The translations under genes and the position numbers were made by a program. From positions 1 through 64,000 of the forward strand of contig CAMVBJ010000017.1 of NCBI GenBank assembly GCA_947165675.1: a DNA stretch of 64,000 nt, read 5' to 3'. Position 1 is the first letter of the stretch, and the number at the start of each line of letters is the position of its first letter. Below are positions 1 through 8,047 of the stretch, in pieces. The notes beneath the pieces were generated by a model. The model did not search any database, was not told the origin of the DNA, and saw only the letters and a program-made list of their open reading frames with translations. The stretch comes from an uncultured Prevotellaceae bacterium (lineage in GTDB: Bacteria; Bacteroidota; Bacteroidia; Bacteroidales; Muribaculaceae).

Positions 1-2
1 TG

Positions 3-65
3 TACAGCAAGCAGCTGAGCAAGGAACAACTCCTGGAAGACGGATACAAGACCGACACCAAATAA
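3..65 (+). CDS. C-terminal end of an upstream gene (partial)
   Basis: The frame is open from the window edge to a TAA at 63-65 and would encode about 20 hydrophilic residues ending in YKTDTK. It stops seven bases before the first possible start of the next gene, which fits two genes in one operon. It is too short to assign to a family, and an open frame of this length could occur by chance. Confidence 0.35.
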   Translation, partial: YSKQLSKEQLLEDGYKTDTK

Positions 66-71
66 AGCGGA

Positions 72-1844
72 TTGCCCGACACCGTTGTGATAGCGTATCG
101 TCCCATAACATTCGGAGATCTGGAGGTTATTGCCCCCTACATGAGGTGGGAAGACCTGCAGGGCTGCGAGTGGAGCAGTGTGAACCTGCTCACGTGGAAC
201 CGTTATGGGCTGGAATATGCCATCGTCAAGGGATACCTGGTGCTGCGGTTCATCCTTGACGGGCAATATACCCACACCATGCCACTGCCACCCGTCCCCG
301 ATGGAGTGGAGCACCCCCGACTGGCCGAGGCGGGCGAGGGATGCCTGGAATGCGTCATCCGCGCCTTGAGAGATGAGTCGTTTGCCCATCATCAACCCTT
401 CAGCATCACCAACTTGAACCAGCGGGACATCGACTTCTTGCAGCGCACATTCCCGGGGGAGTTTGAGTTCAGCGAGCCGATGACCGAGCGCTATGACTAC
501 ATCTGCCTGAGGGAGAATATCATCAATCTGCCAGGACACGCGTTGCGGCCCAAGCGGCAGCATCTGTCACAATTTCCCAAGTTCTACCCCAACCATGAGT
601 ACCGCCCCCTGGAGCCGTCGATGTTTCCCGAGTGCCTGCAACTGTTGCAGCGCTGGAGCGACAACGCCGAGGCCATCGGGCACATCCAGGGTGCCGACAG
701 CAAGGTGATGGAGCGAGAGTCCATCAGCCAGGTGTTTGACAACTGGGAACGCTTTGGCACCATGGGTGGTGCACTGTATGTTGACGGCAAGATAGCCGCA
801 TTCACCTATGGTGTCCCCATCAACGGCAACACGTTTGACCTGTGTGTCGAGAAGGGAGACATCTCCTATAAGGGCATTTATACTGTCGTGCGCCACGAGT
901 TCATGCGACAGATTCCCGAACAGTTCACCTATATCAACCTGGAGGAAGACATGGGCTTGCCTGGACTGCGGCGTGCCAAGTCATCTTATCATCCCGCCTA
1001 TCAGATCAAGAAGGACGGAGCCATCTCACGGCCCGAGCACTCCATCAGGGAGGAGGAACGCAAGCGTGAAGGTGTGCGCCAGCTGATGAAGACCGTGTTT
1101 AACGACCGTGACGATGCCCTCGATATCTTCTTCTCGCACGTATATGACCCGGCAGGCAACTATTGCCGCAGCCATGAGGGCCAAATCGTGACTGCGGCCC
1201 AAGCACTCCCCTATCAACTGAATTATCATGGCCAGCAGGGCAAGGCCGTCTATTTGTATGCCGTGGGTACCCTGCCCCACTTCCGCGGCCAGCACCTCGT
1301 GTCGCGTCTGTTCGAGCACATGCACCGTGGGCTCCTGTGCCAGGGTGTGGTATTCACTACCTTGCTGATAGAGCAGGCTGGTTTACAGCAGATGTATGAG
1401 AAATTTGGTTATGCCCAAGTGGGCACTTGTCCATTGCTGGATGAAAATGTGGTGGAAAATGGCTTTGAGACCTATGACAAGTGGCAGCGTTCCCGCCCGT
1501 GCGTGCTAATGCAAGATGAGCGTCGATGGGAAGCGCTGAAGTCCTATAGCCACTATGACAAGGCCTACTACCTTGTCAAGCCACATTACAAGGGGATGGT
1601 GCGAGTCATCAATGTCATGGAAGCCTTGAGGACCTATGCCACAGCTCATGCCGACACATCGCTCAACCTGCGGATTACCGGAGACCATCACATCAGTGAG
1701 AACAACGGCTGCTACAGGATTGATGGCGGTACCGTCCAACGCATCGCAAGATGTGCCAGCATCAAGACGGTTTTCACCATCAACCAGTTAGCCGAATTCA
1801 TCTTTCAGGACAATCAACTCGAGATGCCCTTAATGCTGCTATAA
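72..1844 (+). CDS. DUF2156 (LPG-synthase-C-like) and GNAT acetyltransferase fusion protein
   Basis: This 590-residue protein has two acyl-transfer modules of the GNAT fold. Residues about 10-310 resemble the DUF2156 / phosphatidylglycerol lysyltransferase C-terminal domain. Residues about 330-480 look like a GNAT N-acetyltransferase, with the acetyl-CoA loop read in LPHFRGQHLVSRLFEHM. The last 100 residues could be a small accessory domain. No membrane segment is visible, so this is a soluble protein and not a full MprF. The ORF track starts at a TTG (72). A GTG at 87 is an equally plausible start, because the family usually begins just before the ITFGDLEVI segment. The substrate is unknown. 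It converges on the acyltransferase gene at 1938, and the 93 bases between them hold nothing I recognise. Confidence 0.75.
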   Translation: MPDTVVIAYRPITFGDLEVIAPYMRWEDLQGCEWSSVNLLTWNRYGLEYAIVKGYLVLRFILDGQYTHTMPLPPVPDGVEHPRLAEAGEGCLECVIRALRDESFAHHQPFSITNLNQRDIDFLQRTFPGEFEFSEPMTERYDYICLRENIINLPGHALRPKRQHLSQFPKFYPNHEYRPLEPSMFPECLQLLQRWSDNAEAIGHIQGADSKVMERESISQVFDNWERFGTMGGALYVDGKIAAFTYGVPINGNTFDLCVEKGDISYKGIYTVVRHEFMRQIPEQFTYINLEEDMGLPGLRRAKSSYHPAYQIKKDGAISRPEHSIREEERKREGVRQLMKTVFNDRDDALDIFFSHVYDPAGNYCRSHEGQIVTAAQALPYQLNYHGQQGKAVYLYAVGTLPHFRGQHLVSRLFEHMHRGLLCQGVVFTTLLIEQAGLQQMYEKFGYAQVGTCPLLDENVVENGFETYDKWQRSRPCVLMQDERRWEALKSYSHYDKAYYLVKPHYKGMVRVINVMEALRTYATAHADTSLNLRITGDHHISENNGCYRIDGGTVQRIARCASIKTVFTINQLAEFIFQDNQLEMPLMLL

Positions 1845-1937
1845 ACCCATAGCTGAATGCGCCGTTGCTGCACCACCTCGGATCGCACTGAAGCACCTGC
1901 GGTCCCAAACATAATCACAGGAAACAGGGTCCTCGCT

Positions 1938-2969
1938 TTACAAATCCTTGTTTCGCCAAGTAACTGCATCAATAGATTGCTGTACCATTCTGGCGATCCA
2001 CATAACCACAACCGCCAGTAAATAGCTGACCACCGCTAACCCAATAAAAATCAACACAGGGTACTTGAGGGAATAGACCTGAGGTTGGAACAAGTAATAA
2101 GCCAGCCAACAATGAATCATCCATATCGGCATCGATTTACGGCCCAATTCCAATAGTATCATCTTGATTACCTTGGGGAAATGCAGCTGGGACAACAATA
2201 TCACAATCAATGGTGTATTGTACATATATCCCATACCAAAGCCGATAACACATTGCAGAATCACCAAACCGATAATACACAGCACCATCATGACCTGGCA
2301 TCGCACAGAGGCCTGCTTGAGATTCAATGGAAGCGATGTGCGCCTTAATGAGACTCCGAGAGTGAAAGAATATAGCATGTGGATGAAGAGCAGAGGCTGA
2401 TAGGCCAACATGTGGGTGTAGAAAAAAATTCCACACTTGCTGATCATGAAGCTCGTGAACAATTGTAAACAAGCCGTGATGAGCAACGACCACAATAAAC
2501 CGATCTTGTCAATGACGCGAATGATGTACAGGCTAAACAGACTGACTAACGCATAGGGCAAGAGAAACCACATCTCGGAACAATAGTCGGTATTCCAGCC
2601 CGATGCATTAGCAATCAATTGGCTCAAACGGCCTGGATATCGAGTCGGGTAAAGCACATGACCAATAACCAGGAATATAGCCAACACTATCCAGTAATGC
2701 ACGTATAGATTGAAGATGCGACCAGATTGATATCGAGGACTGAGTGTGCCTTGCTCATATTTGCAAGCCAAGCCATAGCCACTGAGTAACAGAAAAAATG
2801 ACACTGGATTACAAGCCTGAGTTAGCCACAACGCAAGCGGGACATCTCCTATATAGAATAAGTTGGTGCACAAGTCCGTGTGTTGCCCATTAAAGAGATG
2901 CAAGAAAAGCATCATCGATATAGCAACACCCTTGATTATGGTACTTTGCTCTCTGGATACATCTAACAT
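1938..2969 (-). CDS. Membrane acyltransferase, acyltransferase-3 family
   Basis: This 343-residue protein is strongly hydrophobic, with about ten membrane helices from residue 12 to the C-terminus. The first helix carries the histidine (MMLFLHLFNGQ) seen near the N-terminus of acyltransferase-3 (OafA/NolL-like) proteins, followed by SFFLLLSGYGL, typical of their second helix. Such enzymes move acetyl or other acyl groups onto cell-surface polysaccharides or lipids, and the substrate here cannot be read from sequence. A good Bacteroidetes promoter lies 27 bases upstream of the start. The gene has no obvious operon partner. An integral-membrane sugar acetylase role is inference from the family. 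Confidence 0.75.
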   Translation of the reverse strand: MLDVSREQSTIIKGVAISMMLFLHLFNGQHTDLCTNLFYIGDVPLALWLTQACNPVSFFLLLSGYGLACKYEQGTLSPRYQSGRIFNLYVHYWIVLAIFLVIGHVLYPTRYPGRLSQLIANASGWNTDYCSEMWFLLPYALVSLFSLYIIRVIDKIGLLWSLLITACLQLFTSFMISKCGIFFYTHMLAYQPLLFIHMLYSFTLGVSLRRTSLPLNLKQASVRCQVMMVLCIIGLVILQCVIGFGMGYMYNTPLIVILLSQLHFPKVIKMILLELGRKSMPIWMIHCWLAYYLFQPQVYSLKYPVLIFIGLAVVSYLLAVVVMWIARMVQQSIDAVTWRNKDL

Positions 2970-2995
2970 GAAAAGGCATTAAACAAATTGGTTTG

Positions 2996-3026
2996 CAAAA
3001 ATAACCTTTTTGATCCAAATAGCAAA
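2996..3026 (-). promoter_or_regulatory. Bacteroidetes-type promoter for the acyltransferase gene
   Basis: On the minus strand a TATTTTTG box (2996-3003) is preceded, after exactly 19 bases, by TTTG (3023-3026). This matches the -33/-7 arrangement of the primary sigma factor of Bacteroidetes. Confidence 0.65.
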
Positions 3027-3090
3027 CTAATACACGCACATTTCAGGGTCACCAATCACAATACAATGATCCACATCCCATCAAGACAAC

Positions 3091-3156
3091 GAGGCGTTAA
3101 AACATGCTGAAAGGCGCCCGCCAGCGCAAAAAGGGGGAGCGCACGCATCCCCGAAG
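3091..3156. repeat. GC-rich palindromic repeat, copy A, downstream of DUF4143 locus 1
   Basis: About 66 bases beginning GAGGCGTTAAAA and containing GCGCAAAAAGGGGGAGCG are repeated, with a few substitutions, at 4767-4833 in the same orientation. The core GGGGGAGCGCACGCATCCCC is nearly self-complementary. The two copies lie on either side of the ATPase gene. In plus-strand translation such repeats give short junk peptides with a GGAYAPP motif. Confidence 0.8.
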
Positions 3157-3179
3157 AAATCTCTCTCGTTCTTTTCTTT

Positions 3180-4529
3180 TTATAACAGTGAGGTCATATA
3201 GACTGGCAGCAAAATGGTTTCGCCATCGGTATGCAGGTCCTTAGTGTAAACCAAAAAGCGTTTTGACACTTTGTCTGAGAATTTCTTGCAGAACTCGTCA
3301 AGCGAAGCATGTTTTTTATAACCAGATGACTTGACCTCGATAGGACAAAGTTTATTACCACGTGACAGCAGGAAATCCACCTCATAATTGTGTTTGCCAC
3401 TGGGGGTTGGCCAGGTGTAATAGTACAATTCATTTCCAGCGGTTTTAAGCATTTGAGCTACCACATTTTCATAGACATAGCCCAAATCGGCACTCAGTTT
3501 GTCTGACAACAGTTTCTGATAGATGATATTCTCGGTCACTTGCTTATCCCAAAAAGCAAGCGTAATAAACAATCCCGTGTCTGCGACAAACATTTTGTAT
3601 CTGTCCCTATCCTTATGCAGGGCCAACCCCACAGACGGGTCATTGGCATGGTAGGCGAAGTTGACACAAAGGCTGTCTTCCAAGTCGGCAAGCAATTCGC
3701 CTGCATTAACATACTCGGCGGTACGTCCCAACGCACTTGAGACCTGATATCGGGATGCATTGCCAGTCAATTGCGAGGGTATATCCATAAAAAGGCGGGA
3801 GATATTACCACTCGAATCAATCTTACGGAAATCATCGGCATAAAGTTCCAATATCTCACGCTTGGTTTGATCCACCTCACTCAGATTATTGGTGCTGAGG
3901 TAAGTATTTACAGCTTGAGGCATACCGCCCACCAGCATATACAGGCGAAAATCCCTCAGCAGTTTGCGGTTGACTTGGTCCCCTAAAGGGTGTCGCCTCT
4001 CAAACGCTTCGCCAAGCATCGGCAAAGTGGTTGTGTCCCCTAACGCCCAGCGGAACTCTTCATAATCCATTGGGTACATTGTCAAGCGGGTCTCTTCACT
4101 CGGAATGGTGATGTCTTTAACGTTCTTCTTGATGGATAACAGCGACCCTGTTTCAATATAGTCATAGCGATGATCCTTCACCAAATATTTAATGGCTTGA
4201 CGGACAAGTGGGGCCTTCTGGATTTCATCAAAAATGATAACCGATTGGCGCTCTATCAGTTTAACATTATAGATAAATTGAAGTTTCACAAAAAAGTCAT
4301 TCAGGTCGGCAATATTGTCAACGGCTTCCCACAGGGCCCGAGGCGCATCGTCAAAGTTTACCACGATGTAAGAGGCATACTCCTTTCGAGCAAATTCCTC
4401 GGCAATCGTGGATTTACCGACACGACGGGCACCCTTAATCAACAACGCCGTCTCGCCATCCTTACTCCGTTTCCACTTGAGCATCTGCTCATAGAGTTTT
4501 CTCTTGAATATCCTTATCCCTTTCTCCAT
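3180..4529 (-). CDS. AAA_14 / DUF4143 family ATPase (locus 1)
   Basis: This 449-residue protein has an N-terminal P-loop ATPase domain with Walker A GARRVGKST (about residue 33) and Walker B SVIIFDEIQ (about residue 95). It also has a C-terminal DUF4143 region. Near residue 385 the pattern EVDFLL followed by PIEVKSSG gives a D-x(n)-ExK signature, like that of restriction-endonuclease-fold nucleases. The cellular role of this widespread family is not established. A second member lies at 58181-59530 with matching architecture (KRKLY, GARRIGKS, EIDFLL, IEVKSG). The gene lies alone between two palindromic repeats, and an array of three 33-bp repeats starts about 50 bases upstream of the start codon. 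The start MEKGIRIFKRKLYEQ is supported by the homologous start of the second copy. Confidence 0.88.
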   Translation of the reverse strand: MEKGIRIFKRKLYEQMLKWKRSKDGETALLIKGARRVGKSTIAEEFARKEYASYIVVNFDDAPRALWEAVDNIADLNDFFVKLQFIYNVKLIERQSVIIFDEIQKAPLVRQAIKYLVKDHRYDYIETGSLLSIKKNVKDITIPSEETRLTMYPMDYEEFRWALGDTTTLPMLGEAFERRHPLGDQVNRKLLRDFRLYMLVGGMPQAVNTYLSTNNLSEVDQTKREILELYADDFRKIDSSGNISRLFMDIPSQLTGNASRYQVSSALGRTAEYVNAGELLADLEDSLCVNFAYHANDPSVGLALHKDRDRYKMFVADTGLFITLAFWDKQVTENIIYQKLLSDKLSADLGYVYENVVAQMLKTAGNELYYYTWPTPSGKHNYEVDFLLSRGNKLCPIEVKSSGYKKHASLDEFCKKFSDKVSKRFLVYTKDLHTDGETILLPVYMTSLL

Positions 4530-4575
4530 TTCCTCAAAATCTTTGCTTGTTTTGAGCGCAAAATTAAGCCATTTT

Positions 4576-4661
4576 GGGTAAATCTCAAAATGTTTTTAGG
4601 TAAATCATGTAGAAATCTCACAATTTATTTCGTCAAATCCTGTAGAAATCTCGCAATGTTT
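4576..4661. repeat. Three iterons with 33-bp period, core AAATCTC
   Basis: The plus-strand core AAATCTC occurs at 4580, 4613 and 4646, exactly 33 bases apart. The two distal units are longer and better matched (TGTAGAAATCTCRCAATKT). The array lies immediately upstream of the DUF4143 gene, so it could be an operator for that gene or a site on which the protein acts. The same core, in a 34-bp array, lies upstream of the second DUF4143 gene. Confidence 0.8.
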
Positions 4662-4766
4662 GACATTGTATTACACCAGACCTTCAAATTAGGACTCCGG
4701 TTCGCACCTCCCAAAACCTTTAAAACCTCCCGAAGCCTAATTGACAGCGTTTTTCTGCAAGCCGAT

Positions 4767-4833
4767 GAGGCGTTAAAATGCGCGGAAAGACGTCCAACGG
4801 CGCAAAAAGGGGGAGCGTACGCACCCCCCGAAA
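4767..4833. repeat. GC-rich palindromic repeat, copy B, upstream of DUF4143 locus 1
   Basis: This is the second copy of the repeat at 3091-3156, in direct orientation 1,676 bases away. Its core GGGGGAGCGTACGCACCCCC is a palindrome apart from one A/A mismatch. The rest of the 4530-4918 gap holds the iteron array and no convincing gene. The ORFs called here on both strands (4625-4909, 4170-4904, 4778-4993) translate the repeat. Confidence 0.8.
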
Positions 4834-4918
4834 AGGGTGCGGAATTGTCACGAGGAACGGGGCAATGTGCCTTAACTCCATCGCTATCGGCTGCTATGGC
4901 CTGAATCAATATTGGCGC

Positions 4919-5326
4919 TTATACACAGATGGATTTCAATTCGTCGGCGAGTGTGGCGATTTCTTTCAGGATGAGGGTTTCACGTTCTTTTGAGGGCTTT
5001 TTCATGCCGTTAATGTATTGAGCCATGAGGCTTTGGCTGATGCCAAGTCTGCGACCGATGGCCGCGGCATTCAATTCGGGGTGAGACAAGAACACCTTAG
5101 AAACCCCAACAGGTTCCGGGTCATCATATTCAAAACTCTCGAACGACACATCCTCATCCAATTTTTCCCAATGGATGCCCTCGTCATCCATCTCGTAGTC
5201 ATTACGCTCCTCGTCGGTTGCATTCCTCAACCGACGATAATAGAGCAGCGACTGCCACAACGTGCGGCCATCATCAGTCTCTCCATAGATGCGGTCATCC
5301 GCAAACCAAATCCTGTTAATCTTCAT
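4919..5326 (-). CDS. DUF2442 protein with C-terminal Xre-like helix-turn-helix (candidate antitoxin)
   Basis: The true start is the ATG of MKINRIWFADDRIYGE at 5326. The longer 183-residue ORF in the track runs out of frame through the DUF4160 gene. The 135-residue product has an N-terminal DUF2442 region (about 1-80) and a C-terminal DNA-binding helix-turn-helix (LNAAAIGRRLGISQSLMAQY). It overlaps the end of the DUF4160 gene by 11 bases. DUF4160-DUF2442 pairs are common in Bacteroidetes and have the look of toxin-antitoxin modules, with this partner as DNA-binding antitoxin. That role is inferred from the arrangement and is not shown by the sequence. Confidence 0.75.
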   Translation of the reverse strand: MKINRIWFADDRIYGETDDGRTLWQSLLYYRRLRNATDEERNDYEMDDEGIHWEKLDEDVSFESFEYDDPEPVGVSKVFLSHPELNAAAIGRRLGISQSLMAQYINGMKKPSKERETLILKEIATLADELKSICV

Positions 5327-5574
5327 CGTTAACGCTTTTACCAAAATACTCATTCCACTTCTCAATAGCCAATTCCTTGTTCTCTTCAAGGACCATTTCG
5401 GCGGCTTTGATATCCTTAATCTTAATACCTTTGTTCTCAGCGAGAACAATGTCCTCTGGCAGAATATCAAACTTCGCCTTCCCCATCGGCATTCTTCACA
5501 TGCACATGAATCGGTTCATGTTCCCTCGAATAGAAGAAAAACCGCATTCCAAACATTCTAAAAATCTCAGGCAT
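5316..5574 (-). pseudogene. DUF4160 gene broken by a one-base frameshift
   Basis: From the ATG at 5574 the frame reads MPEIFRMFGMRFFFYSREHE and on to HVHVKNADGEGEV, then hits TGA at 5467-5469. If one base is skipped near 5475-5484, the next frame continues AKFDILPEDIV and runs to a TAA at 5316, giving a normal 86-residue DUF4160 protein. The 259-base length (3 x 86 + 1) fits a single inserted base. The rest of the frame is intact and there are no other stops. This means the change is recent, a sequencing error, or a recoding event. The promoter upstream is intact, so the downstream DUF2442 gene can still be transcribed. Confidence 0.8.
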
Positions 5575-5601
5575 AATCTAATATTTGTGATTTCACTACT
5601 G

Positions 5602-5632
5602 CAAAGATAGGTAATTTTTTCATTACCTCAAA
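5602..5632 (-). promoter_or_regulatory. Promoter of the DUF4160-DUF2442 operon
   Basis: On the minus strand, TATCTTTG (5602-5609) follows TTTG (5629-5632) after exactly 19 bases. The start codon of the DUF4160 gene lies 27 bases downstream. Confidence 0.7.
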
Positions 5633-5668
5633 GCATTTTGTAAATAATATCATGTAATTGCATATAAA

Positions 5669-5700
5669 AATGTCAGATGACTATAAAATCACCTGACATT
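5669..5700 (-). terminator. Hairpin terminator after tRNA-Leu
   Basis: A 12-bp inverted repeat (AATGTCAGGTGA with its complement, one G-T pair) closes an eight-base loop and is followed on the minus strand by a short T-rich run. It begins six bases after the tRNA. Confidence 0.6.
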
Positions 5701-5705
5701 AAACG

Positions 5706-5790
5706 TGGTGCGCCTGATAGGACTCGAACCTACACAACCGGAGTTACCAGATCCTAAGTCTGGCGCGTCTACCAATTTCGCCACAGGCGC
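5706..5790 (-). tRNA. tRNA-Leu (anticodon TAG)
   Basis: The 85-base minus-strand sequence folds as a class II tRNA. The acceptor stem is GCGCCTG with CAGGCGC, the anticodon stem is CCAGA/TCTGG with loop CTTAGGA, and a variable arm and GTTCGAGTC T-loop are present. The anticodon TAG gives leucine. The terminal CCA is encoded in the gene. Confidence 0.95.
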
Positions 5791-5812
5791 GGGCATTTTT
5801 GTTTTGCGGGTG

Positions 5813-5820
5813 CAAAGGTA
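5813..5820 (-). promoter_or_regulatory. -7 box for tRNA-Leu
   Basis: TACCTTTG on the minus strand lies 22 bases before the tRNA. The expected -33 position holds no clear TTTG, so only the -7 element is supported. Confidence 0.5.
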
Positions 5821-5828
5821 GTGAAAAG

Positions 5829-5856
5829 TTTTTAGTTATCAGTTGTCAGTTGTCAG
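5829..5856 (-). repeat. Four heptamer repeats at the xseB 3' end
   Basis: On the minus strand the sequence reads CTGACAA, CTGACAA, CTGATAA, CTAAAAA without gaps. The first units supply the last codons and the stop of xseB. Related heptads occur at 10021, 25573 and 36150. Confidence 0.6.
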
Positions 5857-6058
5857 TTTTTTGGATGTCGGCGAGGATTTGCTTGAGTTGCTCGTCGGCA
5901 GCGGTGAGTTTCTTGCGGCAGATGTCGAGGAGTTCTTTACTGCGCTTGGTATAGGCCGTCAGGTTGTCGATGCTGCACTGGGGGTCCTGCATCTTCTGGA
6001 CGAGCTGTTCGAGTTCGGTCACGGCCTGGGTATAAGTCATCTGGTTATTATCTTCCAT
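5846..6058 (-). CDS. xseB: Exodeoxyribonuclease VII small subunit
   Basis: This 70-residue protein is the small helical subunit of exonuclease VII, which degrades single-stranded DNA to oligonucleotides in repair. The pattern YTQAVTELEQLVQKMQ, then a long helix ending KQILADIQK, is the family signature, and the length is usual. It follows xseA by 12 bases on the same strand, so the two subunits are co-transcribed. Its last residues and stop fall in a heptameric repeat. Confidence 0.93.
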   Translation of the reverse strand: MEDNNQMTYTQAVTELEQLVQKMQDPQCSIDNLTAYTKRSKELLDICRKKLTAADEQLKQILADIQKTDN

Positions 6059-6070
6059 TGTTTTAAGTTA

Positions 6071-7402
6071 TTAGTTGTTATTAACTGTTGCGGTTGTGGT
6101 GCCGGTGGCAAAGTGGATGGTGATATGGTCACCGGGCTGTAGCTGGCTGGCCGAGGTGACACATTGGTCACCGGTCCTCACCAGGGCATAGCCGCGTCGC
6201 AGGGTGTTGAGGGGTGATAGCAGAGTTGCCTTGTCATCCAGTGCCTGGAGGCGCTGCTGCTCTCGTTGCATGGTGCGCATCACGCTCTCCCCTATCCTCT
6301 CACCAGCCCGTTCCAGTCGTGTGCGCTGGGTTGCAATGAGACCTGTTGCGGCAAAGGGGATGCTTGTGGCATAGTTGTCGAGGCGAATGCGGTTGGTGTC
6401 GATGAGGCGGCGTGCGGTAGCAGGAATCATGCTGGCGAAAAAAGCCAAATGCTCCCTCGCCTGGCCCACTGTCTCGCGGACAGCCGTGACCACCGCATCC
6501 TGTAACTCATCAAGGCGAGCCAGGGCATTGGCGCCCTGCTGTATGAGCCACTCGGCAGCAGCGGTAGGGGTCTTTACCCTGATGGCAGCCACATAGTCGA
6601 GCACCGTCTCGTCACGCTCATGACCGATGCCCACGATGACGGGAAGGGGAAAAGTGGCTACACTGGAGGCAAGGTCATAGTTGTCAAACGAGTTGAGCTC
6701 GGACGTTGCTCCGCCACCACGGATGATGACCACACAATCAAACAAGTCGGCATACTGGTTGATGCGGTCCAGGGCGGCCATGACAGTAGGGACAGTCTGC
6801 GCTCCCTGCATGACAGCCTGGAACAGGCAGGTATAGAACTGCAAGCCGTATGGGTTGCCCTTCAATTGATTCATGAAGTCGCCATAGCCCGCAGCCCCCG
6901 CTGCCGAGACGATAGCGATGCGCTGCGGCACCTCGGGCCAAGGTAGCCGCTTATTCCTGTCAATGAGATCATTGGCCGCAAGACGCTTGAGGATTTCCTG
7001 ACGCTGGCGCTCCATGTCGCCCATGGTGTAACTGGGGTCGATGTCGTTAATGACCACCTTGATACCATACAGGCGATGGAACGATGCCGTGACATTGACC
7101 AGCACCTTCATGCCTGTAACGAGCACCTGCCCAGTTGAGTTCAGGAATTTCTCATACAGTTTCCTGTAGGTACCAGCCCAAATGGCAGCCCCGATGCGGG
7201 CGATGGTGGTGCCCTGTTCATCCTTCTCAATGAGCTCTGTGTAACAATGCCCGCTGCGATTGAGGCGCATATCGCTGCACTCGGCAATGACCCACTGGCT
7301 CTGAATATCGGCCTGGCCATTCAGGTGCCCCTCGATGCGTGCATTGAACTCACTCAACATCATGCCTTGAGGGCGTGGGGTGAAAAGTGACGGCTGCTGC
7401 AT
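6071..7402 (-). CDS. xseA: Exodeoxyribonuclease VII large subunit
   Basis: This 443-residue protein has the expected order: an N-terminal OB-fold (about 15-120), then the catalytic domain with IAIVSAAGAAGYGDF, IIRGGGATSELNSFD and VIVGIGHERDETVLD. These motifs are diagnostic of XseA. A coiled-coil stretch (about 285-380) precedes a short beta C-terminus. Together with XseB it forms exonuclease VII, which cuts single-stranded DNA in both directions and acts in mismatch and damage repair. It follows the DUF3256 gene by six bases, and its C-terminal VNNN and stop run into heptad-like sequence leading to xseB. Confidence 0.96.
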   Translation of the reverse strand: MQQPSLFTPRPQGMMLSEFNARIEGHLNGQADIQSQWVIAECSDMRLNRSGHCYTELIEKDEQGTTIARIGAAIWAGTYRKLYEKFLNSTGQVLVTGMKVLVNVTASFHRLYGIKVVINDIDPSYTMGDMERQRQEILKRLAANDLIDRNKRLPWPEVPQRIAIVSAAGAAGYGDFMNQLKGNPYGLQFYTCLFQAVMQGAQTVPTVMAALDRINQYADLFDCVVIIRGGGATSELNSFDNYDLASSVATFPLPVIVGIGHERDETVLDYVAAIRVKTPTAAAEWLIQQGANALARLDELQDAVVTAVRETVGQAREHLAFFASMIPATARRLIDTNRIRLDNYATSIPFAATGLIATQRTRLERAGERIGESVMRTMQREQQRLQALDDKATLLSPLNTLRRGYALVRTGDQCVTSASQLQPGDHITIHFATGTTTATVNNN

Positions 7403-7408
7403 GATTAC

Positions 7409-8047
7409 TTACTTGACTCGCTTGATCTTCAGTCCCTTGAAAGCGAAATTGATGGACGGCCTAAGATAAGGCTCAAAACGCTTGTACTCGCTGGGCACAA
7501 GGAACTGCTCCAAGCCATGTGTTGCCTCAATGGTGTCATGTTTATCCCCCTTGAAGGCAAGCCGTACAAGCGGGAAAATCATTGCGTCCTGCAAGTCAGC
7601 ACGAAGGTCACGCGGCATCTTGTCGACGATGAAATCATCCATCGAGGGCATCGCGAACAGACGATCGCTCGTGTATCGCTGCCAGTGGCTGTTCCACTGG
7701 CTGAGGCGGCTGTCGGGCACAGGCGTTTTCACAGTTTCAATTACCGTAATCACGGTATCCTTGCCCACCGTCCTCATGCTCATTTCCACCTCACGGCTCC
7801 CGCTGGTCTGCACCTTGAGATAGGTGCTATCCATAACGAGCAGTTGACTCTCGCCGGTTAAGTTGTTGGTGACAGACACCATCTGGCCACTGTTGTAGTA
7901 GTCCATCATGTCGAGACGATGGGTGCGGGTGAGCAAGGGAAAAATGTTCCCTGGCTCACTCGCAAAAAAGTCACCAATGGTGCGTGCCACACCTGTCAAG
8001 GGCAACAATGCCAATGACAAAGCGACGATGCTTAAGATGCGCTTCAT
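7409..8047 (-). CDS. DUF3256 family exported protein
   Basis: This 212-residue protein has an N-terminal signal peptide (MKRILSIVALSLALLPLTG then VARTIGDFF). The remainder matches the Bacteroidales DUF3256 family in its opening (GDFFASEPGNIFPLLT) and its DMMDYYNSGQM segment. No function has been established. It lies between the M48 protease gene, directly adjacent upstream with no gap, and xseA, so it is part of the trmB-to-xseB run. A periplasmic location is inferred from the signal peptide. Confidence 0.8.
   Translation of the reverse strand: MKRILSIVALSLALLPLTGVARTIGDFFASEPGNIFPLLTRTHRLDMMDYYNSGQMVSVTNNLTGESQLLVMDSTYLKVQTSGSREVEMSMRTVGKDTVITVIETVKTPVPDSRLSQWNSHWQRYTSDRLFAMPSMDDFIVDKMPRDLRADLQDAMIFPLVRLAFKGDKHDTIEATHGLEQFLVPSEYKRFEPYLRPSINFAFKGLKIKRVK

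Noticed and set aside
4576-4661. Possible CRISPR array
   Set aside because: The repeated core is only about 7-17 bases, there are three units, and no cas gene is present. The spacers are not unique in the required way.
4625-4909. Short ORF with SGGAYAPPFCAVGR
   Set aside because: It translates the GC-rich palindromic repeat and the iterons, and has no promoter or conserved protein signature.
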